Positions 44,501 through 52,106 of a stretch of 64,000 nt of DNA are shown here, in pieces; the stretch's first letter is position 1, and every line of letters begins with the position of its first letter. The translations under genes were made by a program, and so were the position numbers. The notes beneath the pieces were generated by a model. It was given only the letters and a program-made list of their open reading frames with translations. It had not been told where the DNA came from and did no database searches. Where the stretch lies: the NCBI GenBank assembly GCA_002839435.1, contig PGYA01000006.1, positions 57,437 to 121,436 of the forward strand, in the 5' to 3' direction. Source of the DNA: Candidatus Riflebacteria bacterium HGW-Riflebacteria-2 (lineage in GTDB: Bacteria; Muiribacteriota; Ozemobacteria; Ozemobacterales; Ozemobacteraceae).

Positions 44501-45222
44501 TGCTCGGAATAATATTGGTTGAGATCGAAAAGAATCAGGTCAATTTCGAGCTGTCTTATCTCAGATGCCAGCGCCTGATATTTGCGGGTCTTTTCAGCCT
44601 GCTCGGCGAGAGGGCCAAGCTGAGACTCGATTTCGCTGATGATGTCGTTGAGGCGGGTGATATTGGTGCGGGTGTGGCCAAGCTTGGTCAATGTGTTCTG
44701 TTTGCGGTGCTTGAACTTGGTTATACCGGCGGCTTCTTCGATCAAGGTGCGGCGCGACTGCGTGCGCTGAAAAACGATGTCTTCGATGTCGCCCTGGCCG
44801 ATGACCGAATAACCATCTTTACCAATACCGGTATCCATGAGCATTTCCTTGATTTCAGAAAGCAGCGTGCGTCCGTTATTGACAAAATAGTTGCTCTCAC
44901 CCGACCGGAAAAGCTGGCGGCCAATACTGACTTCTGAATAATCCATGGGCATGGCGCGATCTTCATTGTCGAGAACCAGCTTTACCTGCGAAAAAGCGGC
45001 CGGTCTGAACTCAGCTGAACCGGCAAAGATAACTTCCGACATCTTGGTGCCACGCAAGGCTTTTGCGCTCTGTTCGCCGAGAACCCAGCGTATTGCATCA
45101 CAGACGTTGCTCTTGCCTGAACCATTGGGACCAATTATTGCGGTTATACCTGGCTGAAAATCAAAAACTGTCTTGCGGCCGAAAGACTTAAAGCCCATCA
45201 GCTCAAGTGACTTGAGATACAT
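41578..45222 (-). CDS. smc: Chromosome segregation ATPase SMC
   Basis: 1,214 residues from ATG 45222 (MYLKSLELMGFKSFGRKTVF), chosen as the conserved SMC N-terminus; the frame is open further to 45366. Walker A GPNGSGKSN, two long coiled coils flanking a hinge (around residues 515-665, with GVKGCVGVALELIQFDARFY), C-terminal signature FSGGEKSLISLAL and Walker B CLLDEVEAALDES. SMC dimers with ScpAB compact and segregate the chromosome. Coupled to ftsY. Confidence 0.96.
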   Translation of the reverse strand: MYLKSLELMGFKSFGRKTVFDFQPGITAIIGPNGSGKSNVCDAIRWVLGEQSAKALRGTKMSEVIFAGSAEFRPAAFSQVKLVLDNEDRAMPMDYSEVSIGRQLFRSGESNYFVNNGRTLLSEIKEMLMDTGIGKDGYSVIGQGDIEDIVFQRTQSRRTLIEEAAGITKFKHRKQNTLTKLGHTRTNITRLNDIISEIESQLGPLAEQAEKTRKYQALASEIRQLEIDLILFDLNQYYSEQENINSMRLGLLAKIEEIEKFLAEVDSKKADARVRFAEFEEILKTRQDEVKVVTLQIDDRRKQVGVLREDIRSQQARCQAILEEIEGIETMLLDGGQEISDAENRLKDEEAREIEIGSTMSEVEGSIASVRSELEKHLKEQANDKDSAFQIAVKLADRKNRITTAQAQVQILERQLEKGESDVASARAHVDNLKAQIDRLEKEIATMKSEVEENRVRQNEEVARLNKIDSECRRNEEELNAATDQIKILNARSNMLEELRHSSESGIYRGVQAALALKETGRLPDIFGIIGDLIKVPQGYEMAFETALGASIQDIVTRDAETAKRAIAILKENKAGRATFLPLDMITAPPTVANPGVKGCVGVALELIQFDARFYTVMSNLLGRILIFDNLDNAVEFARNNRNFNRIVTLDGEIVRSSGALTGGGEARKSVGILSRKREQEELESKLKAFTAKESKLRSLVANLQKERQQLQSSTRAREDEIMRREQSIGFFGRQIDQFKAELSTRNEEYTNIARDRSEMTSRLATLREEIEKASEELTFFETQDAELSGRLNSLSGREESIQSRLTALTGMLGERKLELAQVVERKKAVRKEIDNASRRRKDAQDRKDRASGEVERLKVLSGEGDGKVTLLQKEIDEFEKHREALENAMADIQSEYRRMSKELDQLDHAYQSRVRIEDSTRKKLSELDIKMAEVKTHISTKEGILSGEFGLDLNDLTINMHKYESRDELVGRTTQRKFEQELLEPVNPLAIEDYEKTRERYDFLNSQVADLSEAADSLEQVIAEIEKISSERFLETFAQINSAFNDIFEILFPGGSGMLKLSDKDNPLESDVDITCRLPGKKLSTLELFSGGEKSLISLALLFSILQVKPPAFCLLDEVEAALDESNVRRFNRMLRSFADKTQFIVITHNKETMQAVDVIYGVTLQKSGISRPISIRLEDENKIKEFTVGKSGQVSGRNIPLVASAASEENLQ

Positions 45223-45487
45223 GTTTGTTCGCCTGTTCCTTTGCGCAGGATAATATGATGTTTGACCAATATATATGCCACATTTCGCCGCAAAATAACA
45301 GTCCTTATCGCAATTTTTGCTGACAGGCCGCAAGTCCCATGTGTTCTGGCTGTACGCAAACGGCATGAATTTGTTGTTGCAGTGCCGGCTGATGTCGTGT
45401 TAGGATGCAGACGTGAGCCAGTGTGGCTGATTTTATCGACTTAGCTGTAGAACCTCACCGAACCCATAACACAAGGACCATCAGCAC

Positions 45488-45637
45488 ATGGAATATGATC
45501 AGAACGAAAAAAATGACGAAAATCAGGACCAGCAGACGCCGCAATTCGACCCTGCCGGTGAAACCAAGAAAAAACTGCTGTTCTTCGTTTTTGCTATAGT
45601 AGTTGTCGTGGCCGCCAAATATCTTCTCGGTCTGTAA
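45488..45637 (+). CDS. 49-aa acidic single-pass membrane protein
   Basis: Acidic, Gln/Asn-rich N-terminus (first 25 residues) followed by KKK and one hydrophobic helix (LLFFVFAIVVVVAAKYLLGL) at the very C-terminus, a tail-anchored layout. AAGGA lies 10 nt before ATG. It is alone between the divergent smc and the molybdenum hydroxylase gene, with a hairpin after it. No family known; probably real because of the clean frame and ribosome binding site. Confidence 0.6.
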   Translation: MEYDQNEKNDENQDQQTPQFDPAGETKKKLLFFVFAIVVVVAAKYLLGL

Positions 45638-45651
45638 ACACGAAAAATTTC

Positions 45652-45677
45652 CTGCCGGCCATTTTAAGCGCCGGCAG
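45652..45677. terminator. Hairpin after the 49-aa gene
   Basis: 8-bp perfect stem CTGCCGGC/GCCGGCAG with a 10-nt loop, 14 bp after the stop. A T-rich stretch follows 15 bp later. Confidence 0.45.
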
Positions 45678-45838
45678 CCAATTACACTCTCTCTTTTTGT
45701 CTGATCGCTTTTGCGTGTGTTTTTTTGCGCCCGGGTAAACCGAAAAAGTTCTCTGAGCTGGCGTCAGAAATTTTGGAAACTGACGGCGGCATGTGCTAAA
45801 CTGCAAAAAAACACAGAAAAACCTCAGGAGGTTTGAAT

Positions 45839-48112
45839 ATGCCCGTTGTAGGGAAACCTGTACCGCGCAAAGATGCCCTTGACAAGCTCAAAGGGCTAGC
45901 TAAGTACATCGACGATTATAATTTTTCAGACATACTGCACATATTCACAGTGCGCTCGCCGCACGCATCCGGGCGACTCAAAAGTATCGATAAAAGCGCC
46001 GCCGAAAGAATGCCCGGTGTAGTCGGAGTCATTACGGCCGATCAGGTTCCCGGCAAAAACGCAGTCCCGCTGGTGCTTCAGGATGAGCCTTTTCTGGCTC
46101 AGGACTACGTACGTTTTCATGGTGAACCAGTAGCGCTTGTTGTCGCTGAAAGCTATGAAGAAGCCCAGGCTGCTGCAGCAATGGTTACCATGGAGATCGA
46201 ACCAATCAAACCGCTTCTCAGCATAAGAGAAGCGATTGCCGAATCAGCACCTAAGATATACGGCAGCGACAACGTATTCAGCCACTACAATGTCGAAAAA
46301 GGCAACGCCGAAGAAGCAATGAAATCGGCAAAACACGTATTCGAACAGGAATACGAAACTCCTTATCAGGAACACGCCTACCTCGAAACCAATGGGGTTA
46401 TTGCTGTTCCAGGCATAGAAGGCACCATGACGGTTTATGGCACCATGCAGTGCCCCTTTTACGTGCATGATGCGGTAGCCCAGGCGCTTGGTCGCGAACG
46501 CAACCAGGTCAGAATAGTACAAACTACAACTGGTGGCGGTTTTGGTGGCAAGGAAGATTTTCCTTCGGTAGTCGCCGGTCAGGCTGCGATAGTTGCGCAG
46601 CTATATAATCGCCCGGCCAAGCTTATCTACAAACGTGAAGAAGATATCATCGCCAGTTCCAAACGGCATCCCGGGCTGATCAAAATGAAGATCGGCACCG
46701 ATGACAAGGGCAAAATAACTGCGGCTCTGATCGATTATTACGTTGATGGCGGCGCCTATTCGACGCTCACTCCGATCGTGCTCTGGCGCGGCACTGTGCA
46801 TGCGCTCGGGCCCTATGAATGCGACGACATTCATATCAGATCGTGGGGGGTTGCGACGAACAAGGTTCCCTGCGGTGCCTACCGCGGGTTTGGTTCGCCG
46901 CAGGTGATTTTCGCCGGCGAATCGATGATCGATGAAATTGCCACCGCCCTGAACATCGACCCGGTTGAAATAAGGCGGATCAATGGCTATAAGGTCGGTT
47001 CGAGCACGGCAACCAGTCAGATCATCGACCAGTCATGCGGCCTGATGGAAACTATCGATAAAGCCAGTGCCAAAGCCGACTGGAATGGCAAATGGCAGAA
47101 ACCCGAGCAACGCAGCGGGAACCTGCGTAAGGGCGTCGGGGTTTCGACCGTATATTATGGTGTCGGGCTCGGTGCCGGCGGCAAACATCTTGATCGCGCT
47201 GGAACCAGCATAACAATTATGAAAGACGGCTCGGTTCACTGTGCCATCGGCAACGTAGAAATGGGCCAGGGCGCCCGCACTGTTTTGGCACAAATCGCCG
47301 CCGACGCGCTTGGTGCGCCATTTGAGCTGGTAAATGTTGTGGAGACCGATACCAATCTGGTTCCGGATTCAGGGCCAACAGTTGCCAGCCGCACCACCTT
47401 CATGTCGGGCAATTCTTTGATGCTGGCGTCAGAGCAGCTGCGTCCGCGTCTGCTACAGGCGGCTGCCATTCTGCTTGGCGCACCCGGCAGCGAGGCAGTA
47501 GAACTTGTCGATGGCAAGGCTTTCCTTAAAGCCGAACCGAACGGCAAGCAGATCGGCTTCAAGGAACTTTGCGAAAAGCTATATGCAGAAAGGCTTATGC
47601 CCAGCGCCTTCGGCTGGTTCATCGCGCCGGACTCCTCTTACGACAAGGATACCGGTCAGGGCAACGCTTATTTTGTTTACAGCTACTGCACTAATGTCGC
47701 CGAAGTTGAAGTCGATATGGAAACCGGTGAATTCAAAGTTACCCGCATCACTTCTGCGCACGATATGGGCAAGGCCATCAATCCGCAGCAGGTCGAGGGT
47801 CAGATCGAGGGCGGCACTCTGCAGGGCATGGGCTATGCGACCATGGAAGAGATACGCCACGACGCAAACGGGCGTATGCTCAACAATGCCTTTGCCACCT
47901 ACATTCTGCCGACCACTGAGGACACACCTGAAATTGACCCGATCATCGTCGAGCATGCTTACGACCGCGGGCCTTATGGCGCCAAGGGGTTTGGCGAAGT
48001 GCCGCTGATGGGAATTGCCCCGGCGATTGCCAATGCCGTTTACAACGCGACCGGCATAAGAATACGCAAACTGCCGATCAAACCTGAAAAAATACTGGGA
48101 CTCGATGAATAA
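45839..48112 (+). CDS. Xanthine dehydrogenase-family molybdenum-binding subunit
   Basis: 757 residues, the large MoCo subunit of the xanthine oxidase/aldehyde oxidase family. Seen: ald_xan_dh N-terminal domain (KAKYIDDY-like start, AERMPGVVGVITADQVPG), TTGGGFGGKEDFPS, PCGAYRGFGSPQVIFA, VEMGQGARTVLAQIA and GAKGFGEVPLMGIAPAIANA, whose GFGE carries the catalytic Glu. Substrate cannot be told. Start is ATG 45839 with CAGGAGG 7 nt upstream rather than the TTG at 45833. No FAD or 2Fe-2S subunit gene is adjacent: upstream is a 49-aa gene, downstream a membrane protein after 8 bp. The partners must be encoded elsewhere. Confidence 0.9.
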   Translation: MPVVGKPVPRKDALDKLKGLAKYIDDYNFSDILHIFTVRSPHASGRLKSIDKSAAERMPGVVGVITADQVPGKNAVPLVLQDEPFLAQDYVRFHGEPVALVVAESYEEAQAAAAMVTMEIEPIKPLLSIREAIAESAPKIYGSDNVFSHYNVEKGNAEEAMKSAKHVFEQEYETPYQEHAYLETNGVIAVPGIEGTMTVYGTMQCPFYVHDAVAQALGRERNQVRIVQTTTGGGFGGKEDFPSVVAGQAAIVAQLYNRPAKLIYKREEDIIASSKRHPGLIKMKIGTDDKGKITAALIDYYVDGGAYSTLTPIVLWRGTVHALGPYECDDIHIRSWGVATNKVPCGAYRGFGSPQVIFAGESMIDEIATALNIDPVEIRRINGYKVGSSTATSQIIDQSCGLMETIDKASAKADWNGKWQKPEQRSGNLRKGVGVSTVYYGVGLGAGGKHLDRAGTSITIMKDGSVHCAIGNVEMGQGARTVLAQIAADALGAPFELVNVVETDTNLVPDSGPTVASRTTFMSGNSLMLASEQLRPRLLQAAAILLGAPGSEAVELVDGKAFLKAEPNGKQIGFKELCEKLYAERLMPSAFGWFIAPDSSYDKDTGQGNAYFVYSYCTNVAEVEVDMETGEFKVTRITSAHDMGKAINPQQVEGQIEGGTLQGMGYATMEEIRHDANGRMLNNAFATYILPTTEDTPEIDPIIVEHAYDRGPYGAKGFGEVPLMGIAPAIANAVYNATGIRIRKLPIKPEKILGLDE

Positions 48113-48120
48113 AGTGCAAC

Positions 48121-49368
48121 ATGATTGATGACGCCAACCACAATGAAGATCAGCGGCGGGGAAACACGCAGCCGATAGAATGGAATCGCATCGCCGCGCT
48201 GGTTGCGACGGTCGCGGTGCTTTTCTTTTTCACACGCTCGGCGCCGTTCCCGGCATCGACATTCTGGGATCTGGCGCTGGCGCGAGACTTCGATCTACAG
48301 ATCGGCTGGGTCTTTCTGCCAGAAACGTTGTCTCTGGCGATTGCAGATTCAACAGCTTCACTGCTTGGACTCAAGGCGGTTTTCCATATTACCTTCTTTC
48401 TGCTGTGCTGCCTGATCTGCACATGGGTATTCAAAAGCCGCGAAATCATGCCAGGTGTTCTGCTGCTGGCGGTGTTTTCGTTGTCGATGCAGTCGTATTT
48501 GAGCCTACGCATGCTTTTGCAGCTGATTTTTGTTGCCGGCACCCTGACCATACTTGACGATAACCGTCTCAAAAATAACTTCGGGGTCATTCTGATCCCG
48601 ATTACGGCAGCCGCCAGCGGTTTAAGTCTCAACAGCTGGCTGCTCGTGATTCTCGTAGCCTGTCACGCCTTCTATAACGACAAATACAGCCCAACCCTGG
48701 TGTTGTGCGCACTTACCGGGCTGCTGTTCTTTCCCGAAGGCGCGGCAACAGCCGTCGATCGCACGTCGGTTCTCGCCTGGCAGTTCATGCCTGAAACCGA
48801 CACCCGTATCATGTATCTGCTGGCAGGCATTTTTCTGCTGATCAACCTGATTTCGCTGCATCGCCTTGGGCACGAGGATATGCCGAATCTGTTTTTCTAT
48901 GCCATCACCGGTTTCATGGCGGTAATCAACCCCGCGTCAGTGCCGATTTTCATCCTTATGGGGCTTACCATGCTGCTCAAGTGTTTCAGCGAGGTTGAGC
49001 CGTTGCCGCTCAATTATCATCTAGCCGGCATTATAGCCCTGACTGCAATAATTCATCTGTTTCTTTTCGTCAACCCTTTCGGTTTCAAGCTTAATCCAAC
49101 GGTACGTGGGCAGCTCGGCAAAGACTTGTCGCCGTTGCTTGAGGGTTATATCAGCGAACAGACAGTCTACAACCACGAAATCGGCGAACTCGTCTGGAAA
49201 GGTCTGATCACCCTCAACCAGGAAGACCTGCCAGTGATTGCCAGCCAACGCGAATGGAAAATAGTAAGACTCGGCAACGGTGAATTCGAGTTGATGCAAC
49301 CGCAGAAATATTTCGAAAGAATCACCGCCCCGCTGCTGCCTGAGGATCTCCCCGAAGAATCCCACTAG
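48121..49368 (+). CDS. Polytopic membrane protein of unknown function
   Basis: 415 residues with about 9-10 hydrophobic segments from residue 25 to 330 (for example VFHITFFLLCCLICTWVF and MYLLAGIFLLINLISLH) and a soluble C-terminal 90 residues (LVWKGLITLNQEDLPVIASQ). The early ALARDFDLQIG and the overall layout recall membrane glycosyltransferase-like proteins, but no catalytic motif is clear. It begins 8 bp after the hydroxylase gene and may be co-transcribed with it. Confidence 0.6.
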   Translation: MIDDANHNEDQRRGNTQPIEWNRIAALVATVAVLFFFTRSAPFPASTFWDLALARDFDLQIGWVFLPETLSLAIADSTASLLGLKAVFHITFFLLCCLICTWVFKSREIMPGVLLLAVFSLSMQSYLSLRMLLQLIFVAGTLTILDDNRLKNNFGVILIPITAAASGLSLNSWLLVILVACHAFYNDKYSPTLVLCALTGLLFFPEGAATAVDRTSVLAWQFMPETDTRIMYLLAGIFLLINLISLHRLGHEDMPNLFFYAITGFMAVINPASVPIFILMGLTMLLKCFSEVEPLPLNYHLAGIIALTAIIHLFLFVNPFGFKLNPTVRGQLGKDLSPLLEGYISEQTVYNHEIGELVWKGLITLNQEDLPVIASQREWKIVRLGNGEFELMQPQKYFERITAPLLPEDLPEESH

Positions 49369-49400
49369 TCGTCTGTCAAGATTGAATATGGGTATGATCT

Positions 49401-49486
49401 GTCATTGCGAGGAGGGCGCCAGCCCGACGAAGCAATCTCACTGACAGAAGGATTGCTTCGTCGCTACGCTCCCTCCTCGCAATGAC
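49401..49486. repeat. Palindromic dispersed repeat (REP/MITE-like)
   Basis: An 86-bp near-palindrome: GTCATTGCGAGGAGGG at one end and its exact complement CCCTCCTCGCAATGAC at the other, with GACGAAGCAATC/GATTGCTTCGTC in the arms. The CATTGCGAG...GAAGCAATC motif recurs as non-coding repeats in many unrelated bacterial genomes. A degenerate half copy is at 57829-57880. Confidence 0.8.
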
Positions 49487-49545
49487 AAGTTTTATGCATG
49501 CTTTCAAATGTGACAGGGTGCGGGAAAGTTGCGTTCAGAAATTTT

Positions 49546-49578
49546 AAACCCCCGCGCCGGGAGCCGGCGCGGGGGTTT
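49546..49578. terminator. Bidirectional terminator
   Basis: Perfect 15-bp stem AAACCCCCGCGCCGG/CCGGCGCGGGGGTTT with a GAG loop, between convergent genes ending at 49368 and 49615. Confidence 0.8.
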
Positions 49579-49614
49579 GTTATCGGTGTAATCTGCGAAA
49601 TCTGTGGATTGTCG

Positions 49615-51135
49615 TCAGATCAGCGGGCGCAACCACTGCAGCTTGCGCATCAGATTCATCTTTTTAAGGGTCTTTTCGTTAACGTGATCTTCGGGGCCGT
49701 AGGCTTTGATTATTCTACCGTTTGCATCAACCTCGATGCGATACTCGATGTTTTTCTTCTCAATCAGTCTGAGAATGCGCAATCGGGTCATCTGCGCAAA
49801 AGGCTTGTCATGGATGGCGGCGACAACTTCTGAATTAATATCTTCGCTGAGCGGATCCATGTTGTATGAGCCAACAACCGCGACAGTACCGTCGAACACA
49901 AACATCTTGGCGTGCAGGCGCTCATTCTGGCTGGGCGCGACAAAGATGCGCGCGGTCGGCATAGTCTGCAGCAACCTTTTCCAGTCATTCATCAGAAAGG
50001 CCTGCGGAAAAAGAGAATCGGTAGATTCAGCGCTGTTAGTATGAAAAATTATGCTGACGCCGCGATCAGCAGCTCTTTTAAGAGCAGATTCAGCCGCTTC
50101 GGTGATAACCAGGTAAGGATTCTGAATGATGATTTCATGGCGACTCGCATCGATCATTCGGGTAAGAGCCGGTGTAATACCATTGAGCGGACCAGTACGG
50201 GAATGCTTGTCAAGAATCTTGACCTGTTTTTCGCGCTCACCTCTGAACATCTGAAATGATGTAAGAGAGCTGATGTTCTTGTAAGCACTGATTTCTTTGT
50301 TCATCGCGATGAGCTCGGCTTTGAGCTTGCCTTCATTCATCTTTTCGGAATCATACAGACCGCGTCCCTGCATGTAGCGGGACATGACACGATAAGCGAG
50401 TTCGACTCTCGCGAGCTGATCCTTGAAGTTGATCGTATCTGCCTTTACCACAAGATTGCGATTGAATTTCCATTCATCGTCAAAAGCCTTTTTAAGCTGG
50501 CCAGCAACGTGTCTGCCCTGCATGAGAACGTCTGAGTCGTTGTATACGATGTCGTTTTCACCGTTCTGGGCAAAATAGTCGGCGCCAATGTTGCGACCGC
50601 CGATAATAGAAACCATACTATCGCAGATGATTATCTTGTCATGATTCGAGGCTGCAATTTTCTTGTAGTCATTGAATACTGAAACAAGCGACTTGCGGAT
50701 CGAATTGTAGAGCTTGATTTGAACGTTTGGAAAAGCCGCGAGTTCTTCGACTTTGTCAGGCATCTTGCTCATGTAAGGCATGCGATAGACGCGCCCGTCA
50801 ACCATCAGGCGGATACGAACACCCTGGCGGGCCTTTTTAAGAAGCAGCCCGATAAATGCCTGACCAAAAATATCTTTGTCAATAATGAAGTAAGTGCAGT
50901 CAATGGTCTCACGTGCTTCTTCGACCATTTTCCAGCGGCTGTACCAAGCTTCGTCGTTGGCGGTAATCAGCCTGATACGGGTCTGGGCGTAGGAACCATC
51001 GACCCTGACGCCGTCGAACACTTCGCTGAGACTGCGATTATCGGGAAAAGGCCGGTATGCCGCCGCGAAAGCGGACCCAGTCAGCATACAAAAGACTGCG
51101 AGAATACAAAACAGCGACCTGATACTCTTATTCAT
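49615..51135 (-). CDS. Exported phospholipase D-family protein (cardiolipin synthase-like)
   Basis: 506 residues with a signal peptide (LFCILAVFCMLTGSAFAAA) and two HKD motifs: NHDKIIICDSMVSIIGGRN near residue 165 and RLHAKMFVFDGTVAVVGSYN near residue 405, each H-x-K-x4-D. The tandem layout fits cardiolipin synthase/phosphatidyltransferase-type enzymes, but the cleavable signal and lack of membrane helices suggest a periplasmic or secreted phosphodiesterase. Stands alone; start ATG 51135 with AAGGAG upstream. Confidence 0.85.
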   Translation of the reverse strand: MNKSIRSLFCILAVFCMLTGSAFAAAYRPFPDNRSLSEVFDGVRVDGSYAQTRIRLITANDEAWYSRWKMVEEARETIDCTYFIIDKDIFGQAFIGLLLKKARQGVRIRLMVDGRVYRMPYMSKMPDKVEELAAFPNVQIKLYNSIRKSLVSVFNDYKKIAASNHDKIIICDSMVSIIGGRNIGADYFAQNGENDIVYNDSDVLMQGRHVAGQLKKAFDDEWKFNRNLVVKADTINFKDQLARVELAYRVMSRYMQGRGLYDSEKMNEGKLKAELIAMNKEISAYKNISSLTSFQMFRGEREKQVKILDKHSRTGPLNGITPALTRMIDASRHEIIIQNPYLVITEAAESALKRAADRGVSIIFHTNSAESTDSLFPQAFLMNDWKRLLQTMPTARIFVAPSQNERLHAKMFVFDGTVAVVGSYNMDPLSEDINSEVVAAIHDKPFAQMTRLRILRLIEKKNIEYRIEVDANGRIIKAYGPEDHVNEKTLKKMNLMRKLQWLRPLI

Positions 51136-51331
51136 ACTTAACTCCTTATCGAGTCTATCTTTTTAATTTTAGTTTTTTTACCGCCATCTGTAAAGATGTA
51201 TTCTGGCATTATGAAGAACCAATTATTGGCGCAGGCCTGAAAAAATGCCGGCACAACCCTTTTACTCTATTGTTATCCGCCTATCGACGGTGTACAATAG
51301 TTTTATAAGACCACTAACAAGGAGAATCTGC

Positions 51332-52081
51332 GTGCGCAAACTCATACTTGCTGTCTGCCTGATGCTGATAATACTGGCGCCGGCCAATGCCTGCGATGTA
51401 AGCCTTTTTGCCCTGGTCGCTGGAAACAGCCCAAACAATGCCTTTGCCGAAAAACTGACTGGCCTGGTGAGCTCTGCCAAGGCAGTCGGCAACAATTCCC
51501 AGGAACCGGCAGCATTGCCCGGACACCTTCAGAAGCTGATGACCAGCTGGATAGAATTCAGCAATACCTATCTGGTCAATCCGCCAGAATGGGCAAAAAA
51601 TGATGCATCCTGGAAACAAAAGTTTGATGAACTGACCGATCTCATTGGAAGCATCAGAAAAAACCTGTCGAACCAGGAACCCGATCAACCGAAAGCCCAC
51701 CAGGAAATCCAGAAGTTCACGCGCCGACTGACCAGATTGTATGACGGCCTCCAGATGAACGAACTCGCCCGCCTGCTCCTGGACACAAGCACACACATCG
51801 ACCACATATGGGATGCCTGGTGGGCACAGGATCGCCAGAAGCTAGTCGAAGCCACAAAAAACTTCAGTTCTGTCTGCCATAACCTTTCTGAAAAACTCGA
51901 TGAGGCAAGCGCAAAAATGGCCGAAAACATAGTTCACCGCGCCGGAGAACTGCACAAAATGGCGGCCAGAGAAGACGTTTTTACTGGCAAATCTTTCGAA
52001 TTCATGCTCAACATGACAGAAAACGATTTTGCCAGATTCAACGATGCCCGCAGAGAAAAAACAGCCACCGACAGCAAGTAG
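51332..52081 (+). CDS. Exported helical protein, paralogue of the 39,429-40,208 product
   Basis: 249 residues from GTG 51332 (AAGGAG 7 nt upstream); the frame is open from 51245. Signal peptide RKLILAVCLMLIILAPANA then CDVSLFALV, so Cys is likely the first mature residue. The mature region is entirely helical. Shared pattern with the protein at 39,429: ACD(M/V)S-F, FAE, WI-F, PP, then a DE---I--I helix. The start of the mature chain faintly recalls class II amidotransferases (N-terminal Cys), but no other element of that fold is visible. First gene of the envelope polysaccharide cluster. Confidence 0.6.
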   Translation: MRKLILAVCLMLIILAPANACDVSLFALVAGNSPNNAFAEKLTGLVSSAKAVGNNSQEPAALPGHLQKLMTSWIEFSNTYLVNPPEWAKNDASWKQKFDELTDLIGSIRKNLSNQEPDQPKAHQEIQKFTRRLTRLYDGLQMNELARLLLDTSTHIDHIWDAWWAQDRQKLVEATKNFSSVCHNLSEKLDEASAKMAENIVHRAGELHKMAAREDVFTGKSFEFMLNMTENDFARFNDARREKTATDSK

Positions 52082-52106
52082 ACCAAGAAAAACTCCATTC
52101 AGTCCT

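Noticed and set aside
51332..52081. Class II glutamine amidotransferase with N-terminal Cys
   Set aside because: Apart from the Cys after the signal peptide and a loose CDVSLFAL resemblance, none of the fold's other motifs are present and the protein looks all-helical.
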